Assembly: GCA_015039365.1 (NCBI GenBank)
Contig: WION01000050.1
Location: forward strand, 62,001 to 126,000
DNA length: 64,000 bases
Direction of reading: 5' to 3'
Origin: Amanita rubescens
Taxonomy: Eukaryota > Basidiomycota > Agaricomycetes > Agaricales > Amanitaceae
In this document: piece after piece, positions 55,398-64,000 of the stretch
Layout of the letters: every line of letters starts with the position of its first letter
Position numbering within the stretch: position 1 is the first letter of the stretch
Notes under the pieces: model-generated
The model's input: the letters and a program-made list of their open reading frames with translations, nothing else
Told to the model about the DNA's origin: nothing
The model's database searches: none
Program-made: the position numbers and the translations under genes

Positions 55398-56513
55398 GTC
55401 TTTGGCGGGATACTTTGAGGCACGCCGTGGTATGGTGCAAAGGACACGATCCTCCTGAGCGCTTGATCGTGTGAATGGCGGCCAAAAGAGGCTGTCCCAT
55501 TGAGGCTTGTCGGGGGCTCGTCACAACGTTCAAGTTGCATGCTCCCAAGTGATAAACCCTATGCTAGGGTTCAGAGGCTTCACTCAACAGACTAACAATA
55601 GTAAAAACGATCATTTACTTACTTAACTCACGACTCGTTGGGGTTATCCAAGAAGACAGATATTGATAGATTGACACCCTGCGCATATTTTTAAATGCCC
55701 ATGCTTTTTTGAAGAGTTTGCCTATTTAGATGCCAGAGATTGTGAAACTCACGTTCCATCACATTGATAAGATGCAGGGCAAGGAGTAATTCAAGGGTGC
55801 TCGAATCGCTAGGAATACGATATGACGGTCAAGTTCCTCGAGCTGGACAGGCTTTGGCTGCGACCGTGGTGTTTGAACATCAGACAGTACCGCTTTCTCT
55901 TGCAGACTGCAGGACGAAAATCGTCGTCGGTGGGGGCCTCATCTTGAATTAGAAGCTGCGTGACGCATGGTCCGCTGCTACGCAGTACGCGCAGTTGCAG
56001 GTGATCGTACCATTCTGAGGCTGGGTGCAAACGCTACGTTGTGGAGGAGTGCGCGTTGCCGTACGTCGTTGCTTCACCGGAGACCGGACCAAATATAGCC
56101 GGAAGATACGCATGCCGTAACTTGGTTGCGGTTGGTAACGATAGGTACAATATAAGCACCGCCAAAGAGAATAATAGATAGACGGAGAGTTGTTGGATCG
56201 AAGCGCGGAATAAGCTCTAGCAGAAACAAAAGGGGTTGCACGAAAGCGGCAAGGGATCAGTGATGAGTAAACAATGGGTGACCATAATTACGACTCGAAG
56301 GGAGTTAGTATTATCTCAAGTTGAGGTTATTGGCGACTGGGAAATAAGCGCTGCGGGTGAGTTGTACCAAATATGTCTTATGACCAACTTCTAGAAATGC
56401 ATGCCTAACAACATGAGGCAGTCAGGGTTTACCGCTAACTGGCGCTACGTCTCCGAGCATCATCCATCAGCCTTTCTGTGCTCTCCGTCCCTCAACTCTC
56501 CTCGTCGTGTTCG
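55398..56513. other. Divergent intergenic region
   Basis: Promoter region shared by the kinase (minus) and the long coiled-coil gene (plus). A short frame with an ATG at 56262 ends at a possible GTGAGT donor at about 56357, but could not be joined in frame to the next gene. Confidence 0.4.
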
Positions 56514-58500
56514 ATGTCCGTGTCAACATCACATCAACACGATTTCGTAGCCGCGTCACCCACACCAGCTCCAGGCCTATCAGACACCGAACCCCCAGAC
56601 GAATGGAAAAGGCAGATCAAGGAACGAATAAATACGAATCTCCAGAAGCTATATCAAGACGCAGAAGAGTTGTACAAACGTCGCCTGCAAGACATCAGAG
56701 CCGATGAGGAGCGCGCACGCCTCAAAGAGGACCACAAGCTAGAGATAGGCAGGATCCGCGCTCTCGGTGCCGAAGAATACCACACCCAACTTGAGCTCGA
56801 ACGCCAGCAGCGAAAATGGGCCCTTGGTCAACCCATTGACGCAAAGTGGAAAGATGCGCTGATGCGCGAGCATCGCAAGATTTTCGAAAGTTACAAGCCT
56901 CCTGATCCCACTCCCGACATTTCTGTTCAAAATGGGGCTCAGAGTTCGAGATCCAATCCACCTGCTGCGGAGAGCAGGTCGAATCTATCCCAACGAACAA
57001 TAACGGTGCCAGAGTACAATCCACCACCTCTTCCTCCAGAAATCGAACAAAAGAAGGCCTCACAGGCAAGGGAAGACCGTCCACCACCTCGTGCCCGTCG
57101 TGAGTCGGATGCCATGCCAGGTCCTGTTAAAGAGGAATACCGCCATGCGGCTTATTTCCCCGCGGCTGATGATCGCGGCCCTTACTACGGACAATGGGCT
57201 CCAGGCCTTTCAGAAGAACCCGACGGCCTCATGTACGACCACCCAAACAAATCTCGTCCGTCTGTGGATAGATCACCCACTCTAGAACGATCAGAAGACG
57301 ATCGGCCCAGCACACGCGCTGGAGAACGTCCGATACGGGCCGGAACTGAACGATATGCCCCATCATCACCTGTGAAGCACGAAATCTGGAAACCCAACGT
57401 CCCTGCGGAAGAAGAAGCTGCGGGCGGTCGACGTGGCCTCGCCAGACGAGGCAGCTCAGCCAGCCAACGCTCCGTTGGTTCCAACAGCATCCGTTCTCTC
57501 CCCACCGAGCCTATCCTCGAATGCCCAGATAACGCCATACTGAGGAAAAACGAAGGAGAACAAGTCTCAGCCTCGCCTGATAAAGGCAAGGAACGCCAAC
57601 ATTCAAGTCGTACTTTCCAACTAGCGACGACTGACCCCGTCGAGCGATGGGACGAACTGCCTATTCCCAGCTCCAGAGTACCTCCCAACTCTGCACCTCC
57701 CGGACGATCGTCATCAGATCGTCCACCGCTAGGCCCCTACTACCCCCCTCAACGTTCCCCATCCGTCAAACACTCCTCATCATCCCTCCACCCCGACGAC
57801 GACCGGTCGTTTCCTCCCCCAACTTACAAATCTCCCCGAAGACACCCCTCCAAATCTTCGTTCACAACGGACTCTATCGATTTCCGGTTCGGCGGAACGG
57901 GTTCCTCGATTATCGACGAGCCCATTCGAGAACGAGATTATCCCTATCGTTCTGCGTCGACTGTACACGGTCATCGACCTATCGTTCCTAAACCGTCTTT
58001 TAACGGTTTGGATAGTCATAGGGAGTCGGATGAAGGGAGGTTCATGTCGGAGTGGTACCCTAGCAAGAAATCATTGTCTCGTATGGGGAGTATATCCAGG
58101 GATAGGGACAGGGATAGGGAATACCGAGAACGGGATGACGATTGGGCTGGGAACCTCCGCAGGGATAGAGAGCACCAACACAGAGGGTACTTCCCCCCAA
58201 CGTCCTTCGCAGACGACTCTTACATCGGCTACCGCAGACCATCACCCGAACTCACACGTCCCTCTCTCGGCCGCGGAGCGTCATTTTCAACCAACCGATC
58301 TGCAGTAGCGGCGGCGGCGGCGGCAGCAGCAGCAGTGACGGACGAATACGATGTAGTAAACCACAACTACAACAACGGAAACGAAGGTTCGTCCCATCTC
58401 CTAACATTACACCTTGTTTTACTGGCGAACAGCAGGCTATCAACGTCAATACACTCAATCCACTCCAACGAGTATCCCGATTAATAGGGGAAAACAACAG

Positions 58501-58538
<38 letters not shown>

Positions 58539-61038
58539 ACAACCACGTCCTCCTACTCGAGACGATTACAACACCACCAACTGGCGTGATTGGCCTAAAA
58601 TGAACGACGGAGGAGGACGTCCTCCTCGTCCCTCCCCCGAGCCTTCTCGCACATCATACGAGATCTACACACCCCCATCATCTTACTCTGCCCAAGCCCA
58701 CCCGCCTCACAGCTTCGGTGGCCGAGAAACCAACGACCACAGAAGGAACGATCATGTTCCTCCTGAATCCGAGGCTGAGCGGATCAGGGTGCGTCTCGAA
58801 GAGTTGACGCGGCTTGAGAGGGAGGAAGCTGTGAAGAGGGAAGAAGCGGAGAGGATGGTGAGAGAGAAGATTGAAGAGATTAGAAAGAAAGAGGAGGAAG
58901 CGAGGCGGAAAGTTGAGGAGGCGCAGAAAACGGAAGAGGAAGCGAGGAAAAGAACGGAGGAGGCGAGAAAGCAAGAGGAGGGAGCTAGGAGGAAGCAAGA
59001 AGAGGCCAAGAGGTTGGAGGAGGAAGCAAAACGGAAGGAGGAAGAAGCAAGGAGATTGGAGGAAGAAGTTAAAAGAAAAGAGGAAGAGGCTCTCCGAAAG
59101 GAGGAAGATGCCAGGCGGAAGGAGGAAGAGATCAAACGGAAAGAGGAGGATGCCAGGGTCAAAGAGGAGGAAGCGAGGATAAAGGAAGAGGATGCCATAC
59201 GAAAGGAAGAGGACGCCAGGAGGAGAGAGGATGAAGTGAAAAAGAAAGAGTTGGACGCGAGACGCAAAGAGAGAGAGGCGAACAAGAAGGAGCAAGAGGC
59301 TAAGCGGAAAGAGCAGGAAGCCAAACGTATGGAAGAGGAGGCGAGGCGAATCGAGGAAGAAGCTCGCCGTAGAGAGGAAGCGACTGAGCGCAGAGAAGAA
59401 GACCTCGAGAGGCGGGAAGAGGAGGCACTGAAACGCGCTGCAGAGATTAGGAAGAAGACGGAGGAGATACGAAGACGGGAAGAGGAACTGAAGAGACGAG
59501 AAGAAGAGCTTTTCCGCCGGGAGGCGGAAAGTCGCTTTGAGGAGGAAAAATTACGGCTCTTTGAGGAAGAAGTTGAGAGACAGAGGGAAGAGGAGGTTCG
59601 ACGACAAGAGGAAGAAGAGGCTAGGCGTCGTGAGGAGGCCAAGCGAGAAGAGGCAGCCAGACGTGATCAGGATCGTCGGCAACGCCTGGATGAGGAGAGA
59701 CGGAGGAGAGAGGAAGACAAGAGACGAAGGGATGAAGACAGACAACAACGATTGGAGGCAGAGATGAAGGTGATTGAGGAGGAACGCCAACGTCTCGAGG
59801 AAGAAAAGAAGCGGAGAGAGGAAGAGCAACAACGACTAGAGGAAGAAAAGAAGCGGAGAGAGGAAGAGCAACAACGACTAGAGGACGAAAGGAGACGGAG
59901 GGAAGTAGAGCTGGCGCGACGACGTGAAGAGGAGGAGCGTCGAGAAGCTGCAGCTAAGCGGCAGCAAGCAGAGGAGGAGCGTCGAGAAGCTGCAGCTAAG
60001 CGGCAGCAAGCAGAGGAAAAACGACGACGACAAGAGGAGGAGTGGCGCAAGGAGCAAGAGCGGATTCACGAAGAAGTAATGCGACGGGAATGGGAGAAGC
60101 GACGGAACGAGAGTGCTCATACGATGCAGCAAGGAGCGTACGACAAGCAAAGGGAGGAGATTCAGAAACGAAAAGGGGAAGAACGCAAGAACCAGTATGG
60201 TAGCGGTTACGACTCTGGTTCCTCACCGACCGCTTCTGGCACGTCGCCCCTTTCTTCCGGGCGTCCAAATCCGCCTCAACGACAAGGATCTGCGAACGCG
60301 TCTGCATGGTCTTCTGCTGCTGGATCAGCATGGAAAACCGCGTCATCGGCGGCGGCGGCGTCTGCGCCTTCTGCCACGTCACCCTCCTCCTCTTCTCCTG
60401 GCAGTTCAACACGAAGTAGTACGTCTTCGAGCACGTCTGCCACATCCGCCGGCGCGTCGTCATCGTCCTCGTCTTCTATACCAACCTCTAGCACGCCGAA
60501 ACCCAAACCTTCATCTGGAGGCGCGTCTACTGGAGCGGAGAGCGAATGGGCGCGACGACAAGCCGAACAAGCAAAGGAACAGCAAGAGCGGTTCCGACGG
60601 GAACAGGAACGGGAGAACCAACGCCGTGCGGCGAACGATGTGAACAAGACGTTATCTGAAAAGGATGTGATTCAATTGTATCAAACGCACGAGACGCGGT
60701 GGAAGGATCTGAACACGTTTGAGGTGTTGAGGTGGGAGACGTTCCCTTGGCCTATGGTTAGGCGGCCGAAGAGCGCGGAAGATATCAAGGAGTCGATGAT
60801 CCACGCTTATTTGTTTGCCAAGGGGTGTTGGCCTGAGAATAACGTCAAGACGGATAAGGATCGAGTGAAGGAACATATCAAGAGGTGGCATCCGGACAAG
60901 TTTAATAACAAGTATTTGCCCAAGGTTATTGAAGAGGATAAGGAACGGGTGAAGGAAGGGGCTGGAGCTGTTGTGAGGGGACTCAACGCCATTTTGACAA
61001 AGATGAATGAACCTCTGCAATCCGGGTTATTTGGATAA
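56514..61038 (+). CDS. 1,492-residue E/R/K-helix protein with HPDKF J-like end
   Basis: Unknown function. Two exons (56514-58386 and 58433-61038, 46-nt intron). The N-terminus has a helix (DEWKRQIKERINTNLQKLYQ), then about 500 disordered residues with a run of ten or more Ala near the junction. The second exon begins with polyQ (58495-58545 region). From about residue 750 to 1190 lies an almost unbroken Glu/Arg/Lys helix with repeats such as RKEEEARRLEEE, long enough to form a single alpha-helix rod. A Ser/Ala/Thr linker follows. The last 110 residues are FEVLRWETFPWPMVRRPKS, IHAYLFAKGCWP, HIKRWHPDKFNNKYLP and GLNAILTKMNEPL, the J-like domain also seen at 24.7 kb. The ATG at 56514 is the first in frame. 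Confidence 0.85.
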
Positions 61039-61192
61039 AGTTGTTTTCACATTTTCACTCTATCTCTGCACACATGTATTATGATACCCATCCGAGACAA
61101 TCTTGATCAATGTAATGATTATAACTAGTTTGTGTGTGTACGGTGTGTCATGTCATATGGAACGTGCAAGTCGTGATTGAAACGTGTAACGC

Positions 61193-61606
61193 TTAAAAAC
61201 CTGGGCCGCTCTTTCCAATAACCCACCTGAAAGAGAAATATGAGACACGCGGTAAGAAGAAGAAAAAAAAGGTTACCAAGCGTGAATGACGCCAGGAATC
61301 CAACCCAAGATCCAAAGTAGGATATTGATCCAGAAGTCTGTCAATGATTATTCAATTGAATGGAGAACTAATGGAGAAAACGAGACAACAGACCTGAGCC
61401 AATCCCACGCTCTTCACGAATAGTTGTTGTTGTCAGTTCAGCCGGGGGTAAAAAGGGTATTGCTTACTCACTTAAGAAGACGGGCAGAGGTGGGATGAAA
61501 CTGGTTGGGGTGGGTAAAGTGTGAATGATAGGAGCAAGGATACTACTTACATGGCGATGATGTAGAGGAGCACATTAGTGCCGGAATGTACAGCGTTTCC
61601 GGCCAT
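61193..61606 (-). CDS. PMP3-like: PMP3/UPF0057 small membrane proteolipid
   Basis: A 65-residue two-span protein of the Pmp3/RCI2 family, which sits in the plasma membrane and affects cation tolerance and membrane potential. Five small exons: 61606-61551, 61500-61472, 61411-61394, 61337-61277 and 61226-61193, with introns of 50-60 nt, so introns exceed coding length. Sequence landmarks: NVLLYIIAIFIPPLPVFLKR, GIGSDFWINILLWILGWIPG and VIHAWWVIGKSGPG. The family core PP.PVF..RG....F.IN..L...G.IPG..HA is complete. The third exon is only 18 nt. Too short and fragmented to be seen as a single open frame. Confidence 0.92.
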
Positions 61607-62242
61607 TGAGGTAGGAAGAGAAGAAAGGATGGGAAGAGAGTTATTCAGTCCTTTATGAACACACTCGCTACGTCACTTTCCGCCGCGGGTTTTGGAGCGC
61701 GTACTAGTTGACATTTAATCTCCGCTTTAGAGTCCGAAAACATTACTAGCGTAGTTGTAACCGATGACAGCCGTGAACACGTTGTTACTAAATGCTGCGC
61801 AAATGAAAAATGTTCCTAGCTTGAGTTTGCAACGTGCGATAATGATGGCAACCCGCGATACACCATAAGAAGCGAGGTCGGAGGTGGCGGGCAGGAGTAA
61901 AACGCGGACTAACTAACTAGTCTGACACGGACCCGAGCGCTAGGGCTTAGGGTAAATCCCCGTCGTTGACTACTACTTATACCAACTTGTCGTCTGATCC
62001 CCGCCCTTCCCATTTTTTATTCTTCTTCTCTCTCTCTTCTCCTTATCTCTTCGAATCTCTAACAAGGAAAGGGACATAAACAAGGTTCACTCGGCTACCC
62101 GCCTATCCCACGAGGCATCAAAAGCAGGGTTGTCAGCCCGTTCTATTTCCCATCTCGGCTTCACTCTTTTTTTTCACTTTCACACTTTTTCCTTTTTGCG
62201 GCCTAGGTCCTTGCCTTTCTCCTCCACGAGTCTGCTGCGACC
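61607..62242. other. Divergent promoter region
   Basis: Between the PMP3 gene and the next plus-strand gene. A pyrimidine-rich tract (about 62.0-62.05 kb, TTCTTCTCTCTCTCTTCTCC) lies 200 bp before the start of the latter and is typical of core promoters of strongly expressed fungal genes. No coding sequence seen. Confidence 0.5.
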
Positions 62243-63997
62243 ATGTTGAACCGTAATCGTCTCTCAGGCCAACAACGCCATCAACAGCAGCAACAACAAC
62301 AACTAGAGATACACCGTAAACAGGCAAAGGCAGAAAGAGTAAGAAAGCTCTGGGTCGACTTTGAACAATGGCTTAAACAACCACGAAACGAAATGGAACG
62401 CGAACGAGACCAGCTACTCCACCAAACCGGCCGCGTCACCAGCGCCGCCGTCAAAGCATCTCGTCGTCGCATAGAAGGTGCCCATTTCCACAAGGCTAGA
62501 GAGGAGTGGCAACGCCGTCTAAGAGCCGTTGACCTCCGCGAGAGTGACTGGGACCCCATGCATGAAGCAGAGATGAAAGCTGTCGAAGAGGCACTCGGGG
62601 TCGACGATGCGGAGGGTTACATTACCGATCCTTCCCCCTCTCCACCCCATCAGATCATTCCAATTCCTAGCTCTCTCGTTGATTCTGTGAGCAAGAGCAT
62701 CGCCACCCCCGGTTCTTTTGTTCCGCCACTCGCATCGGTTTCTGCACCTACATTATCAGCGACGCCATCGACATCAGCGACAGCTCCTCCACTAACAGTC
62801 GCCTCTCGCACGTCAAGTACATCATCCTACGAATGCGTCAGACCAGAAGACTTTCACTCTGAAGACGACGAAGAGCTTACGCCAGACTCTGATTATTCAT
62901 CTTTCTCATCTACCATATCAACAATTGTAAGCTCGTTCTGTATTTAGCGTGTGCCACTCACCAACATATATCTGGCAGATTTCCGAAGAAGACGAAGTAG
63001 TCGGGCCCGTCACAGAATACATGTTCACTCAAGCCCTAGAGAGCTAGCGGTTTCACCGGACTTCCGCAGGAGACTTTGAACGACAAGGGCTCCCGTCATA
63101 GCCCGCGCCAACGTGTCGGCTCCCCCTAAGCTTGCCGAGAATGCCTCGCGCGGAGGTCCGCCGCTCGCACCGCCGCCCAAAAGACCACCAGACGTCAACG
63201 TCAAACCTTCCCCACCCCAGGCCCCCCAACCTCCCCCCGTTTCGAAAACAAACAGTGCCGGATCCAACAATAGCCCGTCTCCGCAAACTCTCCCCCCCTC
63301 AACCTCCGCTTCAAAATCACAAGCCTCCTCTTCCAAACCTTCCCGCATTCATTACCCCCTTGTTGCTCCATCCCTGTCCGACCTATCGGATTACGACGAG
63401 GTCGGCGACGATGCTGAAACGGGGTCCAAACGTCTGTCGCCATCCCTCGTTGCCCAGTTTGAAGCGCAATTTGAGGCAAGGAAGCTCCAGATACGGATAG
63501 ACAAGATTAGAGAGTTTCACAAGCTCGCGTGCGAGTCTGACGCTGAGCTATGCGTCAACCTTGCCCAGGGGCGGAAGAGCAAGACGCTCACGAGGCAGAT
63601 TGAGAATAGGTTGGTTGAGGAGCATTATCAGCGGACGGTTGCCCTTCGGGAGAGGATGGAGAAGGAACGAAAGGAGCAAGTCAAACAGGAGCAGAGACGA
63701 ATGCGGGACGAGTTTTCCCGACGGAACACGTCTAATACCTCGATTTTTGGGTCGGGTCATCATCATCAACCTAATGGTGGTCCTACTCGTCAGGGTCAGG
63801 GTCGGTTCCCGGTCGGGTCTCAAGAATCGGATACGGACCCGGAAGATGAGATGAAGCAAAAGTTGGAGAAGATGAAGCAGGAGCAGATGGCTTTGCAGGC
63901 AAAGTATGCGTCTACGGAGGCTACTAAAGCGCCGACGACGACGACAACGACAACGACGACCCTGGGACGTAAGCGCGCTGGCACGCTTACCGCCTGA
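62243..63997 (+). CDS. Q-rich/disordered protein with charged C-terminal helix
   Basis: Unknown function. Exon 1 (62243-62926) starts MLNRNRLSGQQRHQQQQQQQ and has helices KAERVRKLWVDFEQWLKQ and HKAREEWQRRLRAVDLRE, then Ser/Pro-rich sequence. A 52-nt intron leads to ISEEDE. From there I favour a GTCACA donor at 63009 and the CCCCCTAAG acceptor at 63130, joining exon 63131-63997 in frame (526 residues in total). Without that splice the first part would end at 63047 and the second would lack a start. The second part has a Pro-rich stretch, a helix (LVAQFEAQFEARKLQIRIDK, YQRTVALRERMEKERKEQVK) and a Thr run near the end. No known domain recognised. Confidence 0.6.
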
Positions 63998-64000
63998 CAA

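Noticed and set aside
58678..59642. Long reverse-strand open frames rich in Ser, Leu and Phe
   Set aside because: They are antisense images of the E/R/K helix (GAG/AAG/CGG codons read backwards) without starts, introns or domains.
1..64000. CRISPR arrays, operons, Shine-Dalgarno sites, integron or prophage features
   Set aside because: The sequence is eukaryotic with spliceosomal introns; the only regular repeats are minisatellites and protein-coding repeats without spacer structure.

Overview
The window is nuclear DNA of a mushroom-forming basidiomycete (Agaricomycetes). Almost every gene I could assemble is broken by introns of about 45-60 nt with GTRNGT donors and YAG acceptors. The gene families are ones expanded in Agaricomycetes: DUF6534 membrane proteins, a Crinkler-type REase/kinase, NB-ARC-TPR receptors, TKL kinases, CorA-like transporters, a beta-trefoil protease inhibitor of I66 type, and Helitrons. 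All gene models are hand-spliced. I accepted one only when exon phases agreed and total length was a multiple of three. No homology search was possible, so family names rest on motifs I recognise.

Layout. 0.7-5 kb: a Bin3-type RNA methyltransferase, a small C2H2 protein and a multi-copy-type hypothetical protein. 5.8-12.7 kb: a decayed Helitron, cut off before its helicase. It is interrupted by a 1,015-bp inverted-repeat transposon with a clean 2-bp target duplication, and the whole segment lies between two identical 103-bp direct repeats. A scrap resembling the Bin3 gene follows. 12.8-34.5 kb: an accessory island with five paralogous genes for small four-span membrane proteins (here A-E). 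They sit beside a CorA-like transporter with a 2-nt micro-exon, another coiled-coil membrane protein built from small phase-0 exons, a signal-peptide-bearing kinase-like protein, and housekeeping-like genes (DUF7137 and a long disordered protein, head to head).

35-46 kb: an IKS1-like kinase, a Crinkler-like REase-kinase gene that appears frameshifted, a DUF6534 protein with a GC-AG intron, a copia scrap, and an NB-ARC receptor with seven nearly identical TPR units. 46.7-50.1 kb: a MOB-family protein with an acidic tail and an I66-like inhibitor. 51.4-55.4 kb: a frameshifted pseudogene, then a tandem TKL pair. The upstream copy keeps the catalytic residues. The downstream copy has lost all of them and starts on the stop codon of the first (TAATG). 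56.5-64 kb: a 1,492-residue protein with polyQ, a very long E/R/K helix and a HPDKF J-like end, then a PMP3 proteolipid gene and a Q-rich disordered protein.

Best candidates for an undescribed system: the A-E membrane-protein cluster with its shared stalk motif, and the kinase/pseudokinase pair. The sequence gives no direct evidence of their function. Cooperation between the genes, for example sensing by the NLR and kinases and membrane action by A-E, is inference only.
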